NCBI RefSeq assembly: GCF_004912135.1
Contig: NZ_STGU01000001.1
Location: 372,001-436,000 of the forward strand
DNA: 64,000 bases
Source: Rhizobium rosettiformans W3
GTDB taxonomy: Bacteria; Pseudomonadota; Alphaproteobacteria; Rhizobiales; Rhizobiaceae
Direction of reading: 5' to 3'
A program made the position numbers and the translations under genes. The notes beneath the pieces are model-generated. The model was not told the origin of the DNA. It ran no database searches and saw nothing but the letters and a program-made list of their open reading frames with translations. This document shows, in pieces, positions 30,824 to 39,893 of the stretch. Every line of letters begins with the position of its first letter. Position 1 is the stretch's first letter.

Positions 30824-33813
30824 GCGCTGCCAACCGTATCCCCGGCAAGGGCCGCCTGACGCCGGCGCTGACCGCCCGCTTCACGATCGATGGCCGCACG
30901 CTGACGGCTTACGAAGGCGATACCGTGGCGTCTGCGATGATCGCCAACGGCATGCATCTCGCCGGCCGCTCTTTCAAGTATCACCGTCCGCGCGGCATCC
31001 TGACCGCAGGTCCGGAAGAGCCGAATGCGCTGCTCGACGTCGCGCGTGACGCCGCCCGCCGCCAGCCGAATGTGCGGGCGACCGTGCAGGAAGTCTTCGA
31101 CGGGATGAAGATCGAGACGCAGAACCGCTGGCCGTCGCTGTCGCTCGACATCGGCGAGGTCAACAATCTGCTCTCGCCCTTCTTCGCCGCCGGCTTTTAC
31201 TACAAGACCTTCATGTGGCCGAAGGCTGCCTGGCACCAGATTTACGAACCCTTCATCCGTCGTGCTGCCGGCCTTGGCCATGCGCCGAAGGAAGCGGATC
31301 CGGATCATTACGCCAATCGCTATGCGCATTGCGACGTGCTGGTCATCGGTGGCGGTGCCGCCGGTCTCGCGTCGGCGCTGGCTGCCGCCCAGACGGGCGT
31401 GCGCGTCATGATCGTTGACGAACAACCGGAAATGGGCGGTGCCTTCCACTTCGACACTGGTGCGACCGTCGACGGCCAGAGCGGCTGGGACTGGGCGCAA
31501 GCGACTGTCGCGAAGCTCAAGGCCATGTCCAACGTCACCGTGCTCTCGCGCACAACGGCCTTCGGCTATCACAATCACAATTACGTGGCGCTGGTCGAAC
31601 GCGTCACCGACCACATCGCCAAGCCGTCGAAGAACCAGCCGCGCGAACGGCTGTGGCAGGTGCGTGCCAAGCGCGTGATCATCGCCAGTGGTTCGATCGA
31701 ACGGCACATGGTGTTCGCCAACAATGACCGCCCCGGCATCATGCTCGCCTCCGCCGGCCGCACCTATCTCAACCATTTCGGCGTGGCCGTCGGTGCCAAG
31801 GTCGGCGTCTACACGGCACATGACTCGGCCTATGAAGCGGCGATCGACCTGAAGAAGGCGGGCGTTTCGGTGCCCGTCATCGTCGATGCCCGCGAGAAGC
31901 CGGGCGAAAAGGTGCTGGCAGAGGCCCGCGCACTCGGCATCGAGGTGCTGACCGGCCATGGCGTGGTCAATACCGCTGGTCGTCTGCGTGTCCGTTCGAT
32001 CACCGTTCGCCGCAATGGCGGCGGCTCTACCCGCAAGATCGAGGTCGATGCGCTGCTCATGTGCGCCGGCTGGACGCCGTCCGTGCACATGTTCTCGCAG
32101 TCGCGCGGCAAGCTGAAGTTCGATGCTGCCAACCAGCGCTTCCTGCCTGACGTCTATGCCCAGGACTGCATCTGCGTCGGTGGCTGCAACGGCACCGACG
32201 ATCTGCAGGCGCTGCTCGACGAGGCAACCGCTGCCGGTTTCTCCTCGGCCAAGGCTGCGGGTGCGACCGAGACGCCTGCTGTTTCGCTGTCGGGTGCCAA
32301 TGCGCATGCCTGGACCGGTGGCATGATCGGCGCTGCCGAAGGCGCCGGGCGCGAAGACAACGTCAAGGCCTTCGTCGACTTCCAGCACGATGTCTGCGCC
32401 AAGGACATTCGTCTGGCCGTGCGCGAGGGCATGCATTCGATCGAGCATATCAAGCGCTTCACGACGAACGGCATGGCCTCCGACCAGGGCAAGCTCTCCA
32501 ACATGCATGGCCTCGCCATTGCAGCCGAAGTGCTGGGTAAGGAGATCCCGCAGGTCGGTCTCACCACCTTCCGCGCGCCCTATACGCCCGTCACCTTCGG
32601 CACGCTGATCAACCATTCGCGCGATGCGCTGTTTGATCCGGTGCGCAAGACGCCGATGCATGCCTATGAAGTTTCTCAGGGTGCCGTCTATGAAGACGTC
32701 GGCAACTGGAAGCGCGCCTGGTATTACCCCAAGGGCGGCGAGGACATGCATGCCGCCGTCAATCGCGAGTGCAAGACGGTGCGCGAGGCGGCCGGCGTGT
32801 TCAATGCCTCGACGCTGGGCAAGATCGAAGTCGTCGGCCCTGACGCCGCCGAGTTCCTGAACCTGATGTACACCAATGCCTGGGACACGCTGAAGCCCGG
32901 CAAGGCGCGTTACGGCATCATGACGCGCGAAGACGGCTTCATCTATGACGATGGCGTCGTCGGTCGTCTGGCGGAGGATCGTTTCCACGTCACGACCACG
33001 ACGGGCGGTGCGCCGCGCGTCATGAACCACATGGAAGACTATCTGCAGACGGAATTCCCGCATCTGAAGGTCTGGCTCACCTCGACCACGGAACAATGGG
33101 CCGTCATCGCTGTCCAGGGTCCGAAGGCGCGAGACATCATCGCGCCGTTCGTCGAGGGCATCGACATCTCGAACGAGGCCTTCCCGCATATGAGCGTGGC
33201 CGAAGGCAAGTTCTGCGGCGTGCCGACGCGTCTCTTCCGCGTGTCGTTCACCGGCGAGCTCGGCTTCGAAGTCAATGTGCCTGCCGATTTCGGCGCGGAC
33301 GTCTTCCAGAAGATCTGGGAGCGTGCCCAGTCGCTCGGTGCCTGCCTCTATGGCACCGAGACCATGCACGTGCTGCGCGCCGAGAAGGGTTACATCATCG
33401 TCGGTCAGGATACCGACGGCACGCTGACGGCCGACGATGCCGGCCTCTCCTGGGCGGTGTCGAAGAAGAAGACCGACTTTGTCGGCATTCGCGGCATGAA
33501 GCGTCCGGATCTGGTCAAGGAAGGCCGCAAGCAGCTTGTCGGCATCTTCACCAAGGATCCGAACGAAGTGCTGGAAGAGGGCGCGCAGATCGTCGCCAAT
33601 CCGAACCAGCCGAAGCCGATGACTATGCTCGGGCATGTCACCTCGTCCTACTGGTCTGAAAACCTCGGTCGCTCGATTGCGATTGCCATGGTGGCCGGTG
33701 GCCGCGCACGCATGGGCGAGACGCTTTACGTGCCGATGAAGGACAAGACCATCGCGGTCGAGGTCACCGACATGGTATTCTTTGACAAGGAAGGGGGCCG
33801 CATCCATGGCTGA
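30820..33813 (+). CDS. soxA: Sarcosine oxidase subunit alpha
   Basis: A 997-residue subunit, the full family length. Residues 1-160 resemble the ferredoxin-like/2Fe-2S-fold region that lacks the cluster in this family, about 165-600 form the NAD-binding domain with VLVIGGGAAGLASALAAAQTG, and about 610-997 form an aminomethyltransferase-like (GcvT) domain that binds tetrahydrofolate and receives the methyl group. The alpha and beta subunits channel the reaction from FMN to folate. The gene overlaps soxD by four bases and soxG by eight. Confidence 0.95.
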   Translation: MSAANRIPGKGRLTPALTARFTIDGRTLTAYEGDTVASAMIANGMHLAGRSFKYHRPRGILTAGPEEPNALLDVARDAARRQPNVRATVQEVFDGMKIETQNRWPSLSLDIGEVNNLLSPFFAAGFYYKTFMWPKAAWHQIYEPFIRRAAGLGHAPKEADPDHYANRYAHCDVLVIGGGAAGLASALAAAQTGVRVMIVDEQPEMGGAFHFDTGATVDGQSGWDWAQATVAKLKAMSNVTVLSRTTAFGYHNHNYVALVERVTDHIAKPSKNQPRERLWQVRAKRVIIASGSIERHMVFANNDRPGIMLASAGRTYLNHFGVAVGAKVGVYTAHDSAYEAAIDLKKAGVSVPVIVDAREKPGEKVLAEARALGIEVLTGHGVVNTAGRLRVRSITVRRNGGGSTRKIEVDALLMCAGWTPSVHMFSQSRGKLKFDAANQRFLPDVYAQDCICVGGCNGTDDLQALLDEATAAGFSSAKAAGATETPAVSLSGANAHAWTGGMIGAAEGAGREDNVKAFVDFQHDVCAKDIRLAVREGMHSIEHIKRFTTNGMASDQGKLSNMHGLAIAAEVLGKEIPQVGLTTFRAPYTPVTFGTLINHSRDALFDPVRKTPMHAYEVSQGAVYEDVGNWKRAWYYPKGGEDMHAAVNRECKTVREAAGVFNASTLGKIEVVGPDAAEFLNLMYTNAWDTLKPGKARYGIMTREDGFIYDDGVVGRLAEDRFHVTTTTGGAPRVMNHMEDYLQTEFPHLKVWLTSTTEQWAVIAVQGPKARDIIAPFVEGIDISNEAFPHMSVAEGKFCGVPTRLFRVSFTGELGFEVNVPADFGADVFQKIWERAQSLGACLYGTETMHVLRAEKGYIIVGQDTDGTLTADDAGLSWAVSKKKTDFVGIRGMKRPDLVKEGRKQLVGIFTKDPNEVLEEGAQIVANPNQPKPMTMLGHVTSSYWSENLGRSIAIAMVAGGRARMGETLYVPMKDKTIAVEVTDMVFFDKEGGRIHG

Positions 33814-34360
33814 TATGTCTGTCGCAGAACGCAAGACCGTTCTTGCCGGCTTCCATGGCGGCAGCGCCAAGGTGCGCCTCACCCCGGCGCTTCCTGCCAC
33901 CCGCGTCTCGTTGCGCGCCGGTGAAGACGGCATTGCCGGTCTTTCGAAGTCGCTTGGCTTGAAGCTTCCGACAAAGCCCAAGACGTCCGTCTCGGCCAAG
34001 GGGCGCACGGCCTTCTGGATCGGTCCGGACGAATGGTTCCTGATCGACGAGAAGGGTGACACGTTGATGGCCGACTGCGCCGCCTCCGGCGTGGTTCATT
34101 CGGCGACCGACATCTCCCATCGCAACACAGCGATCATCGTCTCGGGACCCGCCGCTACCGACACGCTCAACGCAGCCTGCCCGCTCGACCTCTCGCTCGC
34201 CGCCTTCCCGGTGGGGGCGGTGACGCGCACCGTGTTCGGCAAGATCGAGATCATCCTCTACCGCGTCGAGCAAGAGACTTTTCGCGTCGAATGCTGGCGG
34301 TCTTTTGCGGAATATGCGTTCGGCATGCTCGCCGAGGGCGCGGAGGATGCCTCGCTCTGA
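33806..34360 (+). CDS. soxG: Sarcosine oxidase subunit gamma
   Basis: A 184-residue subunit related to the folate-binding GcvT fold; motifs AFWIGPDEWFLI and SHRNTAIIVSGP and the C-terminal CWRSFAEYAFGML segment are typical. It completes the tetramer and contacts the alpha subunit. The start is placed at 33806 because AAGGGGG precedes it and the family begins MADMS; this overlaps soxA by eight bases. No glyA, folD or purU gene follows, although these often lie in sox operons. Confidence 0.93.
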   Translation: MADMSVAERKTVLAGFHGGSAKVRLTPALPATRVSLRAGEDGIAGLSKSLGLKLPTKPKTSVSAKGRTAFWIGPDEWFLIDEKGDTLMADCAASGVVHSATDISHRNTAIIVSGPAATDTLNAACPLDLSLAAFPVGAVTRTVFGKIEIILYRVEQETFRVECWRSFAEYAFGMLAEGAEDASL

Positions 34361-34387
34361 GGGGCGAGTTTTCGACGGGATTTGAGG

Positions 34388-34410
34388 AGGCCGGGGTGAC
34401 CCGGCCTTTT
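34388..34410 (+). terminator. Terminator of the soxBDAG operon
   Basis: GGCCGGG (34389-34395), GTGA loop, CCCGGCC (34400-34406), followed by TTTT; A34388 also pairs. A canonical intrinsic terminator 28 bases after the soxG stop. Confidence 0.9.
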
Positions 34411-34492
34411 CTGTGTTTGGGGTGAAACTCGCGCAGATGTTGTCCGCATGCTATTGTGAGGTCGAAATTGCGCAGCATGGAGGTCAGCTTTG

Positions 34493-34762
34493 ATGAATTC
34501 TTTCCGAAACGAGACCCTGAAGGCCGTGGACCACCTTGTCGAGATCGGCGGTTTTGCGTCTGCGGACGAGGCGGTGCTTGCCGCAATCGAAGCCTGGCAC
34601 CAAACGACAGACGATCCGGCTGAACGGCTTGAGGCGATCCGGCAGCGGGTACGTCGATCGATCGATGATCCTCGCCCCAGCCTGAGCATTGACGAGGTCG
34701 ATGCTGCGCTTGACGAGATAATGGCCGAAGCGCAATCGGTGCCGGGACGTGCAGCGCGCTAA
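34493..34762 (+). CDS. parD: ParD-type antitoxin
   Basis: An 89-residue antitoxin with an N-terminal ribbon-helix-helix-like segment (NSFRNETLKAVDHLVEIGGFASADEAV region) and a C-terminal acidic tail (about 50-89) for toxin binding, as in the ParD/CopG group. The start at 34493 has GGAGG at 34479-34483; an in-frame TTG just before is less likely. The ORF overlaps the toxin gene by 14 bases, which is typical of toxin-antitoxin modules and implies coupled translation and autoregulation. Confidence 0.82.
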   Translation: MNSFRNETLKAVDHLVEIGGFASADEAVLAAIEAWHQTTDDPAERLEAIRQRVRRSIDDPRPSLSIDEVDAALDEIMAEAQSVPGRAAR

Positions 34763-35063
34763 TGTCCGCTTTCGCCCAGAAGCTCTGAACGATCTTCAAG
34801 ACCTATTCGCGTTCGTGCTGGCGCTCAGCCAGTCACCTGTGACGGCAAGACGCTATGTCGGTCGTATTCGTGCGCGCTGCGAGAAGATTGGTGATGCGCC
34901 CCACGGCGGTGTGCTGAGAGATGACTTAGCTCCGGGGTTACGCATGGTTCCTTTCGAACATAGTGCGGTCGTGCTCTACCTCGTAGACGAGAGCGGCGTT
35001 GTGATTACCAACATCTTCCATGGACGCCGAAACTACGCGGCTCTGTTCAACTCAGACGGCTGA
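34749..35063 (+). CDS. parE: ParE/RelE-type toxin
   Basis: A 104-residue toxin of the ParE/RelE fold. It has the alpha-helical hairpin (NDLQDLFAFVLALSQSPVTARRYVGRI region) and the C-terminal strands GLRMVPFEHSAVVLYLVDE and VVITNIFHGRRNYAALF; the final R-R-x-Y motif is characteristic. ParE toxins poison DNA gyrase, RelE toxins cleave mRNA; the subgroup is not settled here. The start is the GTG at 34749. It stands between sox and a DUF2332 gene, an isolated chromosomal module. Confidence 0.85.
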   Translation: MQRANVRFRPEALNDLQDLFAFVLALSQSPVTARRYVGRIRARCEKIGDAPHGGVLRDDLAPGLRMVPFEHSAVVLYLVDESGVVITNIFHGRRNYAALFNSDG

Positions 35064-36119
35064 GTCTTCCCACCCCGACCATTTCACCCAGCGCCCGTGA
35101 AAATCCGCCCGACCAATCTCGCACATCTCCCCGGATGGCCAGAGCGTGAGCAGTATCGCGGCCCCGTCCGGCTTGCCGTCGGCTTCCAGTTGCAGGCGGG
35201 CCAGTGGGGCGGTTTCCGTCGCGCGGCTGCCGGCGTCTGCGATCAGGGCTTCACCCTCGGCCTTCAACGCCGGCGGCAGGTATTGCCAGGCAATGGTGTG
35301 GTAGATCACGTGGGCCATGCCCGGACGCGGCGTTGCCAGGCGCTTGCGCAGCCAGTCGATGGCGTCGGCCTTCTCGACCTTCAGTCCGCTTTCGGTCGCC
35401 ATGGCAAGGGCTGCTGCCGTGCGATCGAGGCGGTCCTGCTGGTCGGCCCAGATATAGGAGAAGAGCCGCAGGCGATCGTCTTCGGATGCGGGATCGAGCG
35501 GGTTCAGGTCGCAGCCAGCGCGTTCGATGATTTCGATTTTGGCTTGCGGTGGCGGCGGGCCTTCCCAGCGTGGGGCGAGTTCGACAGCGGAGACCTGGCC
35601 CCAGCGGAAGTCCCCCAGTCGGTAGCTGTAACGATCCCATTGCAGGTTGAGGCCGGCACTGGCGCCGACTTCCGAGAGGATCAGCGGCTTGGCGGTCTGC
35701 GCCGCAATGGTGAGGAAACCGGGGAGCAGGGCGGAGGAGCGGCGTACCTCGTTGGTCTGTGGGGCGGAGTTCAGGCGCTCCAGCATGAAGGCTTCGTCGC
35801 GGCGCATGGTAGCCTCGATCGCGGCCCAGAGCGTGTCGTCATCGACGGTATGCGGCGGATAAACGGCTGACAAGGCCTGGTCCTGGCCGGAGCGGACGAG
35901 GGCGTGCAGCGTGCCGGCGAGCCGTAGCGCCAGCGCATCGCCGGTACCGTCAGGGTTGCCGGGCCAACGGAGCACTGTTTCACCGACACTGCTATCCCCG
36001 GTTAGCCGCTCTGCCGCCAGCGTGCAGAGGCGGGCGGTGAAGGGGGAGCCCAGATCGGCGCAGGCTTTTGCCTGACGGAGGAAACTCTGGCGGATCAGGT
36101 CACTGCGGTCCTCGCTCAT
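35052..36119 (-). CDS. DUF2332-family protein
   Basis: A 355-residue protein of family DUF2332. It has the family features: an N-terminal helical part with the LRQAKACADLGSPFTARLC motif, the central NEVRRSSALLPGFLTIA and LILSEVGASAGLNLQWDRYSY segment, and a C-terminal VIYHTIAWQYLPP motif. The glycine-rich SEVGASAGLN segment resembles a methyltransferase-like nucleotide site, but the function is unknown. The start at 36119 agrees with family length. Its 3' end overlaps the convergent toxin gene by 12 bases. Confidence 0.85.
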   Translation of the reverse strand: MSEDRSDLIRQSFLRQAKACADLGSPFTARLCTLAAERLTGDSSVGETVLRWPGNPDGTGDALALRLAGTLHALVRSGQDQALSAVYPPHTVDDDTLWAAIEATMRRDEAFMLERLNSAPQTNEVRRSSALLPGFLTIAAQTAKPLILSEVGASAGLNLQWDRYSYRLGDFRWGQVSAVELAPRWEGPPPPQAKIEIIERAGCDLNPLDPASEDDRLRLFSYIWADQQDRLDRTAAALAMATESGLKVEKADAIDWLRKRLATPRPGMAHVIYHTIAWQYLPPALKAEGEALIADAGSRATETAPLARLQLEADGKPDGAAILLTLWPSGEMCEIGRADFHGRWVKWSGWEDSAV

Positions 36120-36141
36120 CCTCGAAGTCGCCTTTCGTGTC

Positions 36142-36630
36142 TCAGACGCCTTCGGGCCGATCCTTCGGATCGAATTGCGAGATGGTGATCCAGTTGGCGG
36201 TCAAGGCGGGCTTGCGCTCGTCCTCGATCTCGACGGTCACTTCATAGGTGTTCATCAGCATGCCGGCGCCACGAAAGCGGGCTTCGGCCAGCTTGAAGGA
36301 GCCGCGAATGCGTTTTCCGGTCTTGACCGGAGACATGAAGCGCAGCTTGTCGAAGCCGTAGTTGATGCCCATCGTCTGCTCGCGGATCTTTGGCAAACAG
36401 TTGAAGTTCATGGCGGACAGAAGTGACACCGTCAGAAAGCCATGCGCGATCGTGCCGCCGAAGGGTGTTTCGGCGGCGGCGCGCACCGGGTCGGTGTGGA
36501 TGAACTGGTGGTCCATGGTGGCGCCGGCAAAGGCGTCGATCATCGGCTGGTCAACGGTGATCCAGTCGGAGACACCAACCACGGTACCGACGAGGCCCGG
36601 CACGTCCTTGAGTGAAATCTCTTGCGGCAT
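36142..36630 (-). CDS. MaoC-like hotdog hydratase
   Basis: A 162-residue hotdog-fold enzyme. The catalytic motif is visible as ATMDHQFIHTDPVRAAAETPFGGTIAHGFL, whose Asp and His form the hydratase dyad and whose IAHG loop binds the acyl chain. MaoC-like proteins hydrate short-chain enoyl-CoA, possibly in beta-oxidation or polyhydroxyalkanoate supply, giving R-3-hydroxyacyl-CoA. The start at 36630 gives the family length; an 11-codon extension is possible. It lies 22 bases upstream of the DUF2332 gene, in the same direction, so both may be one transcript. Confidence 0.85.
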   Translation of the reverse strand: MPQEISLKDVPGLVGTVVGVSDWITVDQPMIDAFAGATMDHQFIHTDPVRAAAETPFGGTIAHGFLTVSLLSAMNFNCLPKIREQTMGINYGFDKLRFMSPVKTGKRIRGSFKLAEARFRGAGMLMNTYEVTVEIEDERKPALTANWITISQFDPKDRPEGV

Positions 36631-36718
36631 GAAAAGAACCCGATCCTTCAATAATTCCCGCAAGCTACAGCCGGTTCATGTCAATCGGAAGGGGGGTGCG
36701 TCACTCTTCGTCACTTTC

Positions 36719-38677
36719 TCACGCGCGGACCCAGATGTCGACGCTGCGGGCCTTCACGCTTATGCGGCTTGCGCTGCGGCCCGTCTCCAGGAGGCGCCAT
36801 TTCCGCTTCTCCGCAGCGGGCAGCGCGAACTCCTGTGCATCGCTCGAACGGTTAAACAGCACGGCTATATGGCAGTCCTTGCCGGTCTCACGATCGATGC
36901 TGGCGAGCATCATGGCAAAGGCGCCGAGATCGGGTGTTTCCCAGTCCTGAACGGTCATGGGCTGACCTTCCATGTTCAGCCACGCGACGTCATTCTCTCC
37001 GGTCAGGACGCTCGGGTCCATGAAGCAGGAGAAGCGCTGGCGCATGGCGGCAAGTCGGGCGGTGGTTTCGATCAGCGCCTCGTCGGCCCTCGACCAGTCG
37101 AGCCAGGTCAGCGCATTGTCCTGGCAATAGGCATTGTTGTTGCCGTGCTGGGTGCGACCGAACTCGTCGCCCGCCGTCAGCATCACGGCACCCCGGCTGG
37201 CGAAGAGCGTTGACAGCAGAGCTTCGACATCCTGACGGCGCTTCTTCAGGATCGCCTTGTCGGACGTTTCACCCTCGACCCCGTTGTTCCAGGAATGGTT
37301 CTCATTGTGGCCGTCGCGGTTTTCCTCGCCATTCGCCTCGTTGTGTTTGTGTTCATAGGACACGAGGTCGTAGAGCGAAAAGCCGTCATGGGCGGCGATG
37401 AAGTTGACGCTGCGCGTCTGGCCGTGGCCGTCATGGGCGAAGAGATCGGCGGAGCCGGCGAGCGCCGTCGCAAGATCGCCTGTCGTGCCAGCGTCGCCGC
37501 GCCAGTGGCGGCGGAAGGTGTCACGGGCGCGGTCGTTCCATTCGAGGAAGGCGGGCGGGAAGCGGCCGAGCTGGTAGCCGCCGAGCCCGATATCCCAGGG
37601 TTCGGCGATCAGGATGCGATCCTCCAGCACCTCGTCTTTGAGAATGGCGCGCAGCGTCGGGGCATCCCGATGGAAGCCGTCCCAGTGGCGGCCCATGATC
37701 GGCGCGAGGTCGAAGCGGAAACCGTCGACGCCGGCCGAGAGAACGAAGTGACGGAGCGTATCGACGATCAGTTGCCGGACGAACGGATGGTCGCAGGCCA
37801 GCGTGTTGCCGCAGCCGGTGTCGTTGACCAGCGTGCCGGGATCATCCGCCACATGGCGGAAGAGGGAGCGGTTGTCTATGCCGCGCAGCGACAGCGTCGT
37901 GCCCATGACATCGCTTTCGCCGGTGTGGTTGAAGACGAGGTCGAGGATGACGCCGATGCCCTCGGCATGCAGGGCGGCAACCGTGTCGCGGAGTTCTTTC
38001 ACGCCGCCGGGGACGAGGCGCGGATCGAGCGCCATCATGGCGACGGGATTGTAACCCCAGCTGTTGGTGAGGCCGAGCGGCGGCAGATGCCGCTCGTCGA
38101 TCCAGGCGGTGATCGGCATCAGTTCGACCATGTCCACGCCGATCCGCCTCAGATGGGAAAGGATGGCGGGATGGGCGAGGGCGGAGAGCGTGCCGCGCTG
38201 CCCGTCCGGCACGTCCGGATGCAGCATGGTCAGCGCCTTGACGTTGACCTCATAGATAAAGCCGGTGCGCTCGCCGAGCGGCATCATGGGCTTCAGCGAC
38301 TTGTGCGCCTTCAGGATGGCTTTCGGCATCAGATCGGCGGTGTCGATACCGAACTGGCCGAGCCTCGGATCATAGACGAAGGGTCGGTCAAGCTCGGTGG
38401 CATAGGGGTCGACCAGCAGTTTCGCTGGGTCGTACCAGTGCCCTTCAGCCGGATCATAGGGGCCGTGAATGCGGAAGCCGTAGCGGGCACCTTCCTTCAT
38501 GCCGTCGACGTACACATGATGCACATCGCCATCACCCCGCGTCATCGACAGGCGGGCGAGTTCGGTCTCCCCACGATCGTCGAAGAGGCAGAGTTCCACG
38601 AGGCTTGCATGATGCGACCAGAGACGAACATCCGCACCCGTCTTGCCAGGGGTGGCTCCGAGCATCGGCTTGGTCAT
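36719..38677 (-). CDS. glgX: Glycogen debranching enzyme
   Basis: A 652-residue GH13 enzyme that hydrolyses alpha-1,6 branches of phosphorylase-limited glycogen. An N-terminal carbohydrate-binding beta-sandwich (about 1-135) precedes the TIM barrel, where VDGFRFDL carries the nucleophile aspartate, LIAEPWD the acid/base glutamate and FIAAHDGFSLYD the transition-state stabiliser. The start at 38677 (MTKPML) has GAGG upstream; the 15-codon extension has none. It completes the glycogen genes but is separated from pgm by the arsenic operon. It ends in a low-gap region of 88 bases before the MaoC gene. Confidence 0.93.
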   Translation of the reverse strand: MTKPMLGATPGKTGADVRLWSHHASLVELCLFDDRGETELARLSMTRGDGDVHHVYVDGMKEGARYGFRIHGPYDPAEGHWYDPAKLLVDPYATELDRPFVYDPRLGQFGIDTADLMPKAILKAHKSLKPMMPLGERTGFIYEVNVKALTMLHPDVPDGQRGTLSALAHPAILSHLRRIGVDMVELMPITAWIDERHLPPLGLTNSWGYNPVAMMALDPRLVPGGVKELRDTVAALHAEGIGVILDLVFNHTGESDVMGTTLSLRGIDNRSLFRHVADDPGTLVNDTGCGNTLACDHPFVRQLIVDTLRHFVLSAGVDGFRFDLAPIMGRHWDGFHRDAPTLRAILKDEVLEDRILIAEPWDIGLGGYQLGRFPPAFLEWNDRARDTFRRHWRGDAGTTGDLATALAGSADLFAHDGHGQTRSVNFIAAHDGFSLYDLVSYEHKHNEANGEENRDGHNENHSWNNGVEGETSDKAILKKRRQDVEALLSTLFASRGAVMLTAGDEFGRTQHGNNNAYCQDNALTWLDWSRADEALIETTARLAAMRQRFSCFMDPSVLTGENDVAWLNMEGQPMTVQDWETPDLGAFAMMLASIDRETGKDCHIAVLFNRSSDAQEFALPAAEKRKWRLLETGRSASRISVKARSVDIWVRA

Positions 38678-38758
38678 GGATCGCCTCGTGGTCCGGTTGA
38701 TTCGCTTGCCTTCGAGAAACAATAGCAGGCGGCCCGAACCGGACCAGAGCCGTTCCCA

Positions 38759-39487
38759 TCACATGGCCTTCAGGTTCACACCCTTGACTGCCGCCTCCTT
38801 GCGTTCGCTGTAGCGATCGGTGAGGTAGCTGGAGATGTCGCGCGTCAGAAGCGTGAACTTCACCAGTTCCTCGCAGACATCGACGACGCGCTCGTAATAA
38901 GAGGAGGGCTTCATCCGGCCGTCGGCGTCAAATTCCTGATAGGCTTTGGCCACCGAGGACTGGTTGGGGATGGTGATCATCCGCATCCAGCGGCCGAGCA
39001 GGCGCATGGCGTTGACGGCATTGAACGACTGCGAGCCGCCGGAGACCTGCATGACAGCGAGCGTCTTGCCCTGGGTCGGGCGGACAGCGCCGACCGAGAG
39101 CGGTATCCAGTCGATCTGGGCCTTCATGATGCCGGTCAGCGTGCCGTGGCGCTCGGGGCTCACCCAGACTTGGCCTTCGGACCATGCCGAGAGGTCGCGC
39201 AGCTCCTGCACCTTCGGGTGGCTCACCGGTGCATCGTCGGGCAGCGGCAGGCCTGACGGGTCGAAGACTTTCACCTCGGCGCCGAAATGCTCGAGCAGGC
39301 GCTTGGCCTCCATCGCCAGCAGCCGGCTGTAGGAGACCTGCCGCAGCGAGCCATAGAGGATCAGGATACGCGGCTTGTGGGTCGAGAAGGGGCGGCGCAG
39401 TGCTTCCAGGTCCGGCAGGCGCAGGTGATCGAGATCGGCGGCGGGCAGGTCTACTCTCACATCAGACAATGCGCTTGCCCTCCGCAT
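38759..39487 (-). CDS. arsH: ArsH NADPH-dependent FMN reductase
   Basis: A 242-residue flavodoxin-fold protein. The FMN-binding loop is [19 protein letters not shown] and the NADPH-side motif is [23 protein letters not shown]; both are diagnostic for ArsH. It oxidises or detoxifies methylated or trivalent organic arsenicals. It is the last gene of the arsenic operon. The start at 39487 overlaps arsC by 26 bases; a later in-frame GTG close to the arsC stop could be the true start because the first nine residues are not family-like. Confidence 0.92.
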   Translation of the reverse strand: MRRASALSDVRVDLPAADLDHLRLPDLEALRRPFSTHKPRILILYGSLRQVSYSRLLAMEAKRLLEHFGAEVKVFDPSGLPLPDDAPVSHPKVQELRDLSAWSEGQVWVSPERHGTLTGIMKAQIDWIPLSVGAVRPTQGKTLAVMQVSGGSQSFNAVNAMRLLGRWMRMITIPNQSSVAKAYQEFDADGRMKPSSYYERVVDVCEELVKFTLLTRDISSYLTDRYSERKEAAVKGVNLKAM

Positions 39488-39887
39488 CGAGCACGGCTTC
39501 CCCGTCTTCCTTGACGAAGGCGGAGGTGAAAGCGTCAGCGGGAAGGATGTCGAGCACCACTTCGGACGGGCGGCAGAGGCGCGTGCCCATCTCGGTCACA
39601 ACAAGCGGGCGGTTGATCAGGATCGGCGTCGCGATCATCGCGTCGAGCAGCTGGTCGTCCGAGAGGGCGGGATCGGCAAGGCCGAGTTCCTCATAGGGCG
39701 TGCCCTTTTCGCGAATCGCCTGACGCACCGAAAGGCCGGAATCGGCGATCATCTTTGCCAGATCTTCCTTGCTCGGCGGGGTCTTCAGATATTCGATGAC
39801 CGTGGGCTCGATGCCGGCATGGCGGATGAGGTCGAGCGTGTTGCGCGAGGTGCCGCAGGCCGGGTTGTGATAGATGGTGACGTTCAT
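39462..39887 (-). CDS. arsC: Glutaredoxin-dependent arsenate reductase
   Basis: A 141-residue thioredoxin-fold arsenate reductase of the R773 type. The catalytic cysteine is C11 in [12 protein letters not shown]; the arginines that bind arsenate occur in ILINRPLV and the later MGTRLCRP segment. It reduces arsenate to arsenite using glutathione and glutaredoxin. It sits after the ACR3 gene with a six-base gap. The operon also has a low-molecular-weight-phosphatase-type reductase, so two different mechanisms are encoded together. Confidence 0.94.
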   Translation of the reverse strand: MNVTIYHNPACGTSRNTLDLIRHAGIEPTVIEYLKTPPSKEDLAKMIADSGLSVRQAIREKGTPYEELGLADPALSDDQLLDAMIATPILINRPLVVTEMGTRLCRPSEVVLDILPADAFTSAFVKEDGEAVLDAEGKRIV

Positions 39888-39893
39888 GAGATT

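Noticed and set aside
30787-34062. Very long open frame (about 1091 codons) antisense to soxA and soxG.
   Set aside because: It is a mirror of the codon-biased sox genes; the predicted protein is Arg/His/Asp-rich with no domain, and soxA is a full-length match to its family on the other strand.
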